DNA from: an uncultured Dyadobacter sp.
GTDB taxonomy: Bacteria > Bacteroidota > Bacteroidia > Cytophagales > Spirosomataceae
Assembly (NCBI RefSeq): GCF_946482605.1
Contig: NZ_CAMLSE010000023.1
Span: forward strand, 1-64,000
Direction: 5' to 3'
DNA length: 64,000 nucleotides
Shown here in pieces: positions 46,701 to 54,628 of this stretch (positions within the stretch are counted from its first letter, which is position 1; each line of letters opens with the position of its first letter). The notes under the pieces are model-generated. The model did not search any database. It was given only the letters and a program-made list of their open reading frames with translations, and was not told the origin of the DNA. A program made the position numbers and the translations under genes.

Positions 46701-49700
46701 TCCGCGGAAAAGGCATTTCTAATCACCAGTACCAATCGGAAATCTGCGGCGAAGGACTTCTCCTACATCACATTAAATGACGAGGTAAGGACATTTGATT
46801 ACACCGCTTCGGAAGCAGATCGGGGCGGCTATTCGGTGGATTACATGTTCGTCAAGCACAACCGCGTGCACACCTATATGGAAACCATCGTTGTACCCTG
46901 GACGAACAAAGACCTGAAAATTGAGTATCAAACATTCCGCGACAAAACGCTGCCGGGGAGTAAGGAAACGTGGACGGTTAAAATAAGTGGTTATCAGAAA
47001 GAAAAAGTGGCTGCTGAAATGCTGGGAAGCATGTATGACGCGTCTCTCGATCAATTCTACCCGCATCAATGGACTAAACCTTACGTCTGGCGCGGACGAA
47101 CCGGCCTGAAATATTGGATGGACAACGGCAACTTCCAGTCAGCCGACGCGGATATCCGTTATGCCGAGTATGGTGAGTACAAATCTTTTGATAAGAGGTA
47201 TGACGAATTGATCCAGTTTTTGGCCACGTATGGTAACGGGAGGCCTATGAGTGCCGCAGGCGGTGGTCGTTCGAGATACATGCGAATGGCAGTTAGAGGC
47301 TCGTCTAATCTGATTGTGCCAGAAGCCGCCCCGATGAGTATGGAGGAAGTGGAGGTAAAAGATGCAGTTATCGCCAAAAAAGTCGCTATCGGCAACGAAC
47401 TCAAACAAGATGCTGAAACAACAAAAACAGGTAACATTGAAAGTACCGCGCCAAAGAATGCGGCCCCGACCCTTCGTACCAACTTCAACGAAACCGCCTT
47501 TTTCCTTCCCGACCTGAAAACGGACAAAGACGGTAACATTACTTTCTCTTTTACAATGCCGGAAGCGCTCACGAAATGGAAGTTTCAGGCGCTCGCGCAC
47601 ACGCAGGACCTCGCATTGGGATACAGTTCCAAAGAGATCATCACCCAGAAAGAACTGATGGTACAGCCCAATGCACCCCGTTTCCTGCGCGAAGGCGACC
47701 GGATCAGCTTCCCCGTTAAGGTTGCCAATTTGACAAAAACCTCATTACAAGGTGAAGTAACGCTCCAACTGATCGACACCGAAAAAAGCCAGCCTATCGA
47801 CGGCATTTTCAAAAACAGTAAACCGTCGGCCTCCTTTTCGATCGCAGCGGGTCAGAGTGAGACTGCATTGTTTGCTTTGGAAATACCAAAAGGCTTCAAC
47901 AAAATGGTTACCTGGCGCGCGGTGGCGAAGGCGGGGAGTCTGTCGGATGGAGAGGAAAATATGCTCCCGGTATTGCCCAACCGGATGCTCGTGACGGAGA
48001 GTATGCCGCTATCGATGCGCGGAACCGGCCAGAAGCAATTTACTTTTGAAAAATTACTCGGCTCTTCCAAATCTACCACGTTGACACATCAGTCGGTTAC
48101 CGTCGAGTACAGCAGCAACCCTGCCTGGTATGCCGTGCAATCCCTGCCCTATCTGATGGAATACCCCTACGAATGCGCCGAGCAAACCTGGAACCGTTAT
48201 TATGCCAATGCCCTTGCATCGCACATTGTGAATGCTTCGCCACGCATTGCACAGGTTTTCAGATCGTGGAAAGGGACAGATGCATTGGAAAGCAATTTGT
48301 CCAAAAATCAGGAACTAAAATCGCTGCTTTTACAGGAAACGCCTTGGGTGCTGGCGTCGAAAACCGAAGCGGAGCAGAAACGGAATGTCGCATTGCTGTT
48401 CGACCTCGTCAGGATGGAAAACGAGCTGAATGCGAGCATGCTCAAATTACAGGAAATGCAGAGTTCCAATGGCGGATTCGTCTGGTTCAAGGGCGGCCCG
48501 GACGACCGTTACATTACCCAGTACATCGTTACCGGCTTCGGGCATTTGCAAAAAATCAAGGCTCTTCCACCCACGCAGCAACAGAAGATCGACGCTATCC
48601 TCGAAAAGGCCATTCCTTACCTCGATAAACGTATTCAGGAAGACTACAATAATCTGGTCAAATACAAAACAGACCTGAAAAAGTATGTGCCCGGACCGGT
48701 GGAGTTGCAGTATCTGTATGCAAGGAGTTTCTTCACCAAACCCATTCCCGCTTCTTCTCAAAAGGCCTACCAGTACTACCGCGAACGCGCCCGGCTGACC
48801 TGGGTTTCCCAACCCAAACTGCTGCAGGGGATGACCGCACTAGTCGCAAACCGTACGCAAGACAGCAAAACGGCAAACCAGATCCTTGAATCGTTGCGCC
48901 AGACCGCCATTCGCCATGAAGAATTGGGCATGTACTGGAAAACAAGTCAGCGCAGCTGGTGGTGGCATGAAGCCCCTGTCGAGCGCCAGGCTTTACTGAT
49001 CGAAGCATTTCAGGAGATCGGTAATGACCAGGCAACAGTGGCAGATCTTAAAACCTGGTTGCTAAAAAACAAGCAGACCAATAGCTGGGAGAGCACCAAA
49101 GCCACGGCAGAGGCTTGCTATGCATTGCTGATGACGGGTACAGACTGGCTTTCGGATAGCCCGCAAGCTACTATCCGGCTGGGAGCGACCGAAATCATAC
49201 AAAACGATCAGAAAACCGAAGCAGGAACGGGTTATTTTAAAAAGACCATCGATACCGGCATTACACCGGCAATGGGCGCAATCAGTCTCGACGTCAAAGC
49301 TGCCGCCGGCACATCGCAGATGCCCGGCTGGGGTGCCGTCTACTGGCAGTATTTCGAAGATCTCGACAAAATCACATTCGCCGAAACACCGTTGAAACTG
49401 TCAAAACAGCTTTTCATAGAAACCAATACCGACAACGGCCCTGTCCTCACGCCCGTACGCGAGGGCAATGCGGTGAAGGTTGGGGATAAAATCAAAGTCC
49501 GCATTGAACTTCGCGTCGATCGCGATATGGAGTACGTGCATATGAAGGACCTGCGCGCATCAGGACTCGAACCCGTGAATGTGCTCAGCGGCTATCGCTG
49601 GCAAGGAGGTCTGGGCTATTATGAAAGCACACGCGATGCCAGCACCAATTTCTTTTTTAATTATTTGAGAAAAGGAACCTATGTCTTCGAATATCCGCTT

Positions 49701-49817
49701 TTTATAACGCACGAGGGTGATTTCAGTAATGGCATCACCACGATCCAATGCATGTACGCCCCCGAGTTCACGGCGCACAGCGAGGGCGTGAGAATTAAAG
49801 CATTACCAAAAAAGTAG
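43719..49817 (+). CDS. Bacterial alpha-2-macroglobulin family protein, thioester type
   Basis: 2032 residues from the ATG at 43719, which gives a signal peptide (MRYLFITIILSLTMHTFGQ follows a short lead). The in-frame start at 43635 is too far upstream. The N-terminal ~400 residues are helical and repeat-like. Then come macroglobulin-like beta domains: DDFFILHRENGQPLPGATVQLW, then VYLFTDRSLYRPGQTVYYKGIV (the A2M_N hallmark), and an A2M domain with AFFLPDLKTDKDGNITFSFTMPEALTKWKFQALAH. CAEQ at Cys1486 is the thioester motif (CxEQ), so the protease-trapping chemistry is likely intact. A terpenoid-cyclase-like helical domain follows. Role in the family: trapping of proteases to protect the periplasm. 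The pbpC partner gene common beside this family is not here. Confidence 0.92.
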   Translation: MKIVPALMRYLFITIILSLTMHTFGQTPIKNYAQEWKPVETLTGKGLNKDALEAVRKIYQLAKKEKQEAQVIKAAVYMIQLQAESREDHAVASIRDLETEIAGSTGAARSIMTSLLASQYYFYYQTVRWQLYNRTATTNFDKTDVATWGTEDFHQKIGALYLESIREEALLKSTRLEPYDAIITKGNTRTLRPTLYDLLAFKALEYFSNDERNIKKPAYAFEINTASAFDPAADFIHRKFETKDSASLEYHALLLYQKLIGFHIGDSDPAALIDVDLARLQYVRQKSVHPDKDELYFMSVSHVADQYQSTPAAAQAWYLKAAWLNEKADSYKPGGDTTFRFERVKALEICQRIQRENPGKEGGINAFNLSKQITRKSLYFSAEYVNVIEKPFRMLVKYRNFSKLHLRVVKVSPPIKNSLERDDNNAKWPLLTSAHPLRAWDQALPETRDYQEHAVEIKSDGLPSGEYMLLASSDPGFKNNEAVVGATLFYVSNISYVQKADDFFILHRENGQPLPGATVQLWEKSYNYNTRTYVSNKGAQLTTDSFGHFKRPRLRQTNRGEQHLLEITYQQDRLFLQENTNRYYYNEEEAEEAADKAEHVYLFTDRSLYRPGQTVYYKGIVRKGDKVLSDQRAEFTVSLYNVNAEHIAETKHHVNAFGSFSGSFTIPPGGLAGNFYIQVRDKYRADFRVEEYKRPRFAVAFDTLKTTYKVNEQIKVTGKATAYAGNAIDGAMVKYRVVRTPRMIYTWMLRHWWQPTEPMEIAHGDTTTSVDGTFAVDFQAIPDLKIDPKTDPVFDYIIYADVTDGNGETRSSQTLISVSYKSYILKADIPSKQDIGHFKSLSIRTENLAGSFAAADATIQITRIAPEKRLIRNRYWQRPDLFVMTRDEYVASFPNDEYDDETEMDKWEIIGTGVGKTVSLSPDTEVSVSEYALTAGFYRIQISTVNAAGEKLSDVRFIELTDPNAQKLAYPKYIEPTHSKATEPGEKGRYALGTSAEKAFLITSTNRKSAAKDFSYITLNDEVRTFDYTASEADRGGYSVDYMFVKHNRVHTYMETIVVPWTNKDLKIEYQTFRDKTLPGSKETWTVKISGYQKEKVAAEMLGSMYDASLDQFYPHQWTKPYVWRGRTGLKYWMDNGNFQSADADIRYAEYGEYKSFDKRYDELIQFLATYGNGRPMSAAGGGRSRYMRMAVRGSSNLIVPEAAPMSMEEVEVKDAVIAKKVAIGNELKQDAETTKTGNIESTAPKNAAPTLRTNFNETAFFLPDLKTDKDGNITFSFTMPEALTKWKFQALAHTQDLALGYSSKEIITQKELMVQPNAPRFLREGDRISFPVKVANLTKTSLQGEVTLQLIDTEKSQPIDGIFKNSKPSASFSIAAGQSETALFALEIPKGFNKMVTWRAVAKAGSLSDGEENMLPVLPNRMLVTESMPLSMRGTGQKQFTFEKLLGSSKSTTLTHQSVTVEYSSNPAWYAVQSLPYLMEYPYECAEQTWNRYYANALASHIVNASPRIAQVFRSWKGTDALESNLSKNQELKSLLLQETPWVLASKTEAEQKRNVALLFDLVRMENELNASMLKLQEMQSSNGGFVWFKGGPDDRYITQYIVTGFGHLQKIKALPPTQQQKIDAILEKAIPYLDKRIQEDYNNLVKYKTDLKKYVPGPVELQYLYARSFFTKPIPASSQKAYQYYRERARLTWVSQPKLLQGMTALVANRTQDSKTANQILESLRQTAIRHEELGMYWKTSQRSWWWHEAPVERQALLIEAFQEIGNDQATVADLKTWLLKNKQTNSWESTKATAEACYALLMTGTDWLSDSPQATIRLGATEIIQNDQKTEAGTGYFKKTIDTGITPAMGAISLDVKAAAGTSQMPGWGAVYWQYFEDLDKITFAETPLKLSKQLFIETNTDNGPVLTPVREGNAVKVGDKIKVRIELRVDRDMEYVHMKDLRASGLEPVNVLSGYRWQGGLGYYESTRDASTNFFFNYLRKGTYVFEYPLFITHEGDFSNGITTIQCMYAPEFTAHSEGVRIKALPKK

Positions 49818-49824
49818 AACCCAA

Positions 49825-50340
49825 ATGTCATTACAACTCATCAAGGCCACCAACAACGATCTGGAAACCGTCAGGGAATTGGGCGTCAGGACTTTCTTCG
49901 AATCATTTTCAGATGTTAACACCGAGGAGAACATGGCGGCTTACCTGGAAACAGGTTTCAGCATTGAAAAAGTGACCAGCGAGCTGGAAAACCCCTCTTC
50001 CGAGTTCCATCTGGCCTATTTCGACAATGAACTGATTGGCTACCTTAAAATCAATCACGGACCGGCCCAAACCGAGCTTAAAGATGACAGATCACTTGAA
50101 ATAGAGCGCATCTATGTCCTCAAAGCGCATCAGGGCAAGAAAATCGGGCAATTACTATTCGAAAAAGCAGTCGCCATTGCCCGCGAACATCACTACACGT
50201 CCGTTTGGCTGGGAGTGTGGGAAAAGAATGAAAATGCGATCGGCTTTTATAAACGTAATGGTTTCGCAGCATTCGACCAGCATCTATTCAAGTTGGGAGA
50301 TGATATCCAGACGGATATTATGATGCGACGGGAGTTATAG
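49825..50340 (+). CDS. GNAT family N-acetyltransferase
   Basis: 171 residues. A GCN5-type acetyltransferase fold: strand b4 LEIERIYVLKAHQGKKIGQLLFEKAV carries the acetyl-CoA pyrophosphate loop (HQGKKIG, a Q-x-x-x-x-G variant), followed by YTSVWLGVWEKNENAIGFYKRNGFAAF and a basic tail. Substrate unknown; the closest pattern is of small-molecule or ribosomal-type acetyltransferases. It starts 8 bases after the alpha-2-macroglobulin gene, so it is co-transcribed, but a functional link is not evident. It converges on the aminotransferase gene with 7 bases between. Confidence 0.88.
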   Translation: MSLQLIKATNNDLETVRELGVRTFFESFSDVNTEENMAAYLETGFSIEKVTSELENPSSEFHLAYFDNELIGYLKINHGPAQTELKDDRSLEIERIYVLKAHQGKKIGQLLFEKAVAIAREHHYTSVWLGVWEKNENAIGFYKRNGFAAFDQHLFKLGDDIQTDIMMRREL

Positions 50341-50347
50341 ATCTGAT

Positions 50348-51583
50348 TCACTGAACAGCTTCCTGAATTTTAAGAATAGCGCGGGCAAACGCTTCCATGT
50401 CCTCTTTATCGCCCAGCATCGCGTGTTGCAGGATCCAAACGGCGTCCGTGCTGCATGCCTGCTCGGCTACGGGACAATGGACGGCGGTGTAGTCCACGCT
50501 TTCCGGGATCGCGTAGCACATGAAGTTTTTGTTCTGAAACAATGGCTGTTTGTAAAGCGGATGCGGATAACCTTTGAAACTTGGCACACCTTCGGCGGCA
50601 AGCATAGCTGCAAATTCGCCTTTGGACAGGCCTCCAAACCGAGAGGCATCGTATTTGAAAATATAAATATGATAGCCATGCAATGTGATCGCTTCCGGGC
50701 GCTTCAAAGGGGTGACCCCTTCGATTTTTTCCAGTAAACTACTGAGATACACCCCATTTTCATCCCTCCGACGTGTTTGCTCTTCAAGCCGTTTGAGTTG
50801 CTCCGACAGCAGTACCGCCTGCATTTGGGTAATGCGGTAATTACAGCCAGGGTTGTAGTGGTCATACCACTGGCCCCCTTCGATACGGCCTACATTACGC
50901 AGGGAATGCATCATAGCGTATAACGCGTCATCATTGGTAATCACAATACCACCTTCACCGGATGTCAGGTTTTTGGAAGACTGGAAACTGAAACTCCCCA
51001 CGTCCCCGATCGTGCCCAGTTTTTGTCCTTTGTATTCAGCGCCATGACCGTGCGCGGCGTCTTCGATCACTTTCAGGTTATGCTTCCGGGCAATGTCCAT
51101 AATGGCGTCCATGTCGCACGACTGGCCACCGAAATGAACGGGGATAATGACCTTTGTCCGGGGCGTGATCGCGGCTTCAATGGCGGCCGGGCTTATGTTG
51201 TAAGTATCCGGGTCGATATCTGCAAAAACAGGGACGCAATTGCATTCGATTACCGATGAGGCGGTTGTGATGAATGTGTACGGCGGCACGATCACCTCGT
51301 CGCCAGGCTTCACACCACAGGCCATCAATGCCAGCCTTAGCGACACGGAACCATTTACACAGGTAATGGCGTACTTGCTCCCGCAATAGGCTGCGAATGC
51401 TTTTTCAAACCGCTCAACCTCATCACCGCAATCCGGATTGCCCCATTTGCCGCTCGCGACGATCGCCGAAACGGCAGCAACTTCCCGCTCATCGTAAACA
51501 GGCCATGTAAAAGTCTTAGCGATGGTTACCGGCCCTCCGTGGATGGCGAGTTGTTGCCGTGTGTTGCTCATAGGTTCGATCAT
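50348..51583 (-). CDS. DegT/DnrJ/EryC1/StrS family PLP-dependent aminotransferase
   Basis: 411 residues from the ATG at 51583; an in-frame ATG at 51571 is equally possible because neither has a strong ribosome binding site. A fold-type-I aminotransferase: CVNGSVSLRLALMACGVKPGDEVIVPPYTFI (cofactor phosphate loop), VIEDAAHGHGA with the PLP-binding Asp, and FSFQSSKNLTSGEGG with the Schiff-base lysine. This family makes amino sugars and, in the AHBA-synthase branch, 3-amino-5-hydroxybenzoate. No sugar-nucleotide or glycosyltransferase genes are next to it, so its product is open. Divergent from the unknown membrane protein gene at 51725. Confidence 0.92.
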   Translation of the reverse strand: MIEPMSNTRQQLAIHGGPVTIAKTFTWPVYDEREVAAVSAIVASGKWGNPDCGDEVERFEKAFAAYCGSKYAITCVNGSVSLRLALMACGVKPGDEVIVPPYTFITTASSVIECNCVPVFADIDPDTYNISPAAIEAAITPRTKVIIPVHFGGQSCDMDAIMDIARKHNLKVIEDAAHGHGAEYKGQKLGTIGDVGSFSFQSSKNLTSGEGGIVITNDDALYAMMHSLRNVGRIEGGQWYDHYNPGCNYRITQMQAVLLSEQLKRLEEQTRRRDENGVYLSSLLEKIEGVTPLKRPEAITLHGYHIYIFKYDASRFGGLSKGEFAAMLAAEGVPSFKGYPHPLYKQPLFQNKNFMCYAIPESVDYTAVHCPVAEQACSTDAVWILQHAMLGDKEDMEAFARAILKIQEAVQ

Positions 51584-51724
51584 TCCGGAATATTTCTGAC
51601 TGATTTTTACCCGAAATACTAGGCTTGACCAATTTCGGGCTATTTGGCCCTGTTCAACGGCAATTTTATAGTCTTTTTACGCGGCAACCCAGTATTTATC
51701 CCAGAAACTCTGACCCATCCCACA

Positions 51725-53011
51725 ATGAAAAACAAACAGTTAATTTACGCCTTGCTGGTTGCGGGGATCTCCCTTGGCACCGCATGGGCGATCCGGGGCC
51801 AGTTCGGACATGAGCAAGGCGCGGCCTGGGCGGGCGGCATCGGCGGATTGAGCATTGTATTACTTGCAAAAAGAAGGGACTGGTATGCCAGAGCATTCCA
51901 GCTCACACTCGCTTCCGCGGCCGGCTGGGGCGTGGGTGGCATCATCAGTTATGGAAAGGTAGTTGGTTTTGCCAGAGGTCTCGAATTCGGAAACGTGTAT
52001 TATGGCTTCCTGATGCTATTTATCATCGGCGGGCTGTTCGGCCTTATCGGTGGTGGCTTGTTCGGCCTTACATTGGCGTCCAGCAAGGAAAAGCCTATCC
52101 AATGGCCGCAGCTGATCATCGAAATGACGGTCGGGGCGATTATTTTTTACTATCTGCTGATCGAAGAGCTGGGCTGGCTGATGACGCCTCCGCGTTCGGA
52201 AGCCTGGGCGGCATGCGTCGGAATGACCATCGCGATGTTCTGGTACATGATTCGGAATAAGCAGCATTCGGCCATACGGCTGGCTATCTTTGCCGGATTG
52301 GGCGGCGGCTTTGGATTCGCGTTCGGCAACTTTCTACAGGTAATGGGTAACGTCTCCGGTGTCAAATTCAACTTCTGGAATGTGATGGAGTACTCGATCG
52401 GCTTTTTCGGGGGAATCGGAATGGCATATGGTACGTTTACGTCGGAATGGGAAGTTTCGGAGGTCAGAGTAAACCGTTCCTCCCTACTGGCCCCGATCAT
52501 AATTCTGGCATTGATCATCCCCTTCATCGTCTGGGACCAGTCGTTTGAGACGGAGAGGCTGACAGACATCATCCGGCGCTTCAATCCTGTTGCAGATGCG
52601 GCAGGTATTACGCTGTACGTGCAGTGGATAGCGTTTTTGCTGGTGCTTGCATTCGGAGGTTACTCGATCTACCGCTATTATCTTCGCGGCAGCGATACTT
52701 TTCCTGAGCAGCAGTACGAAGGACTACAGATGTTTTTCTTCCTGAATCTGGGCTTGTACACGATTTACAGCATCCTGATCACCGGTGCGTATATGAGCCT
52801 CTACCGGATCGAGCAGTACCTCTATATTCTGAACGTGCTCGCGATCGGCTTTCTGATGAAAAAAATGCAGCCCGGCTTCTCCGAAAGAGGCCTGAATTTC
52901 AATCGCTGGGTTATCAATTTCATCTTCGTCATCGCCATTTTTGCGATCCTGACGGCCGTTGCCATCAGTACACATGGAGAGCTGAACGGTGCCAACAGGC
53001 GGTTTGAGTGA
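51725..53011 (+). CDS. Unrecognised polytopic membrane protein
   Basis: 428 residues from the ATG at 51725; an in-frame upstream start at 51644 would add 27 residues that do not look protein-like. About 10-11 hydrophobic helices alternate with short loops (segments near 7-25, 35-50, 58-75, 90-110, 127-145, 170-190, 195-215, 240-260, 275-300, 315-335 and 385-405). The first loop has a striking RGQFGHEQGAAWAGGIGG block with conserved-looking Arg, His, Glu, and later helices are glycine-rich. I recognise no transporter or enzyme family. A His/Glu/Arg block between helices 1 and 2 might be a substrate or ion site; that is speculation. Divergent from the DegT aminotransferase gene. Confidence 0.8.
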   Translation: MKNKQLIYALLVAGISLGTAWAIRGQFGHEQGAAWAGGIGGLSIVLLAKRRDWYARAFQLTLASAAGWGVGGIISYGKVVGFARGLEFGNVYYGFLMLFIIGGLFGLIGGGLFGLTLASSKEKPIQWPQLIIEMTVGAIIFYYLLIEELGWLMTPPRSEAWAACVGMTIAMFWYMIRNKQHSAIRLAIFAGLGGGFGFAFGNFLQVMGNVSGVKFNFWNVMEYSIGFFGGIGMAYGTFTSEWEVSEVRVNRSSLLAPIIILALIIPFIVWDQSFETERLTDIIRRFNPVADAAGITLYVQWIAFLLVLAFGGYSIYRYYLRGSDTFPEQQYEGLQMFFFLNLGLYTIYSILITGAYMSLYRIEQYLYILNVLAIGFLMKKMQPGFSERGLNFNRWVINFIFVIAIFAILTAVAISTHGELNGANRRFE

Positions 53012-53090
53012 AGGCATTACCTGAATTAGTTGACAGCTGACTCTTTTTTAGTTGTAAAAAGAGCTAGATTAGTATGTTAAAAAATCTAAA

Positions 53091-53381
53091 ATGGACGCGC
53101 TGTCAGACATTGTTCAGATATTAAAAGAGTTAAAACCAGAGCTTGTGGATAAATATCACGTAAGCTCAATCGGCTTGTTCGGCTCGATCGTGCGGAATGA
53201 CTTTACCGCAAACAGCGATGTCGACATTATCGTCGATTTCAGTCAGCCTGTTGGCATCGAGTTTATTGATTTGGCAAATTTGATTGAAGACCGGATTGGC
53301 AAACCCGTTGATCTGGTATCCAGAAATGGGGTTAAACCAAGGTATTACAGCGAGATAGCACCCGAAATAGTTTATGTCTAG
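53091..53381 (+). CDS. mntA: Minimal nucleotidyltransferase antitoxin (MNT)
   Basis: 96 residues. A compact nucleotidyltransferase fold with the signature SIGLFGSIVRNDFTANSDVD: Gly31-Ser32, ten residues, then Asp43-x-Asp45, the GSx10DxD motif of AMP-adding MntA-type antitoxins; Asp49 follows. In the type VII HEPN/MNT system the MNT protein adds AMP to a tyrosine of the HEPN toxin and so silences it. It overlaps the HEPN gene by eight bases, so the two are translationally coupled. A hairpin (53041-53063, CTCTTTTT with AAAAAGAG) precedes it and may end the membrane protein transcript. Confidence 0.9.
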   Translation: MDALSDIVQILKELKPELVDKYHVSSIGLFGSIVRNDFTANSDVDIIVDFSQPVGIEFIDLANLIEDRIGKPVDLVSRNGVKPRYYSEIAPEIVYV

Positions 53382-53709
53382 CCGCAAACCATCCCTACTG
53401 GTTCAGGACATTATTGATAGCGGGAGCAAAATCCTTTCATACACGCAGGATCAGTCGTACGAGGAGTTTATCAGTGATGATAAGACGATTGATGCCGTTA
53501 TCAGAAATTTCGAGATCATTGGTGAAGCTGCAAACCGGTTACCCGAAGAATTCAAGGACCAGCATTCGACCATTGACTGGTACAAAATCCGCGGATTCAG
53601 AAACCGCATTGTCCATGACTATTTTGGTATCGACTATATGATTGTCTGGGAAATTAAAACGCATTATTTACCTCATCTCTTAACCGAGTTGAGCAGGCTG
53701 CATTTATAA
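53374..53709 (+). CDS. hepT: HEPN-domain toxin (HepT-like RNase)
   Basis: 111 residues, all helical. The RNase motif Rx4HxY is present: Arg76, His81, Tyr83 in RNRIVHDY, preceded by KIRGF. That matches HepT toxins, whose Tyr is AMPylated by the paired MNT protein. NFEIIGEAANRLPEEF is the conserved central helix of DUF86. The pair is intact with all signature residues, so it is likely functional. A perfect terminator follows 11 bases past the stop. Confidence 0.92.
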   Translation: MSSRKPSLLVQDIIDSGSKILSYTQDQSYEEFISDDKTIDAVIRNFEIIGEAANRLPEEFKDQHSTIDWYKIRGFRNRIVHDYFGIDYMIVWEIKTHYLPHLLTELSRLHL

Positions 53710-53718
53710 ATATCGAAA

Positions 53719-53759
53719 CAACCGCCATTCCGTTGATCCTCGGAATGGCGGTCGTTTTT
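53719..53759 (+). terminator. Terminator between HepT and the convergent phosphodiesterase gene
   Basis: ACCGCCATTCCG (53721-53732) pairs perfectly with CGGAATGGCGGT (53741-53752) with an 8-nt loop, then CGTTTTT. A flanking GAAAC/GTTTT adds more pairing. It can serve both directions. Confidence 0.85.
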
Positions 53760-54607
53760 CATTTGTGTAATCCTAATTCCCGCAATGCACGGATCACCTT
53801 CTCCGGTTCGTCCGTTTGGACTATGTTTGCTCCCTGCCTTGTCAAATCCACCAACGCTTTCTTTGCATTTCCTTTCCGGATTTCTTCGTCGGGCGCGCCC
53901 AGCGCATTGATCCACACCCGGGCATGTTTGTTCCTGATGAGCGAAGTCACCTCGGGCGTATAGAAGTCCGAATCGATATGTACCACTTCCGGATTGAAAC
54001 GGGTCAATGCAGAGTCCGCCATGGCTTGCGAATCGGCTCTTGGCATGATCATGAACTTTTTAGAAGCGGAATCCACTTTGGAAAGCAATTCATAATCACT
54101 ATCAAAAAAGAATACAAAACCGCCCGCATCCATTTTCCTGACTACTTCGATCACTTTGTCGATCCGGTCGGTTTTCAGATCCAGATCGACCAGGATATTT
54201 CCTTTTGCGACTTGCAATGCTTCTTCCAGCGTTGGAATCGTTTCCGAGGTGGTTTGACCTTTTGAAACCAGTTTTAATTTTCTCAATTCTTCAAAAGTCT
54301 GGGTTTCCAGATCTCCTTTCCCGGTCGTAGTACGATCGACTTTGCCGTCGTGCATGAGCATCGGGATACCGTCCTTGCTCACTTTCACATCGATTTCAAC
54401 GATATCGACGCCCAACCGAATGGCCTCACGGATCGCTGGCAACGAGTTTTCGGGAAGCTCGTGATGTACCGCCCGGTGCGAAGCTACCAGCACATTTTTC
54501 GAAGTCGGGTTCAGAAATTCCTTCCTGATCGGTTCAAGCTGCTTTTGGGCATGCGTTTTAAAAACAATAAGTAATAAGAGGGCAGATGGTAATGTAATCC
54601 TGATCAT
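53759..54607 (-). CDS. Exported glycerophosphodiester phosphodiesterase
   Basis: 282 residues with a signal peptide (MIRITLPSALLLLIVFKTHAQ). The TIM-barrel GDPD motifs are intact: VASHRAVHHELPENS (His44, Arg45, Glu53), VEIDV (Glu71, Asp73, metal ligands) and MLMHD (His86). QTDEPEKVIRAL ends the barrel. Family reaction: hydrolysis of glycerophosphodiesters such as glycerophosphocholine to an alcohol and glycerol-3-phosphate, metal dependent. Being exported, it would act on external or periplasmic substrates. Last gene of the minus-strand locus; it begins 21 bases after the metallophosphoesterase stop. Confidence 0.93.
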   Translation of the reverse strand: MIRITLPSALLLLIVFKTHAQKQLEPIRKEFLNPTSKNVLVASHRAVHHELPENSLPAIREAIRLGVDIVEIDVKVSKDGIPMLMHDGKVDRTTTGKGDLETQTFEELRKLKLVSKGQTTSETIPTLEEALQVAKGNILVDLDLKTDRIDKVIEVVRKMDAGGFVFFFDSDYELLSKVDSASKKFMIMPRADSQAMADSALTRFNPEVVHIDSDFYTPEVTSLIRNKHARVWINALGAPDEEIRKGNAKKALVDLTRQGANIVQTDEPEKVIRALRELGLHK

Positions 54608-54628
54608 TATGATTGAAATTATTGAATA

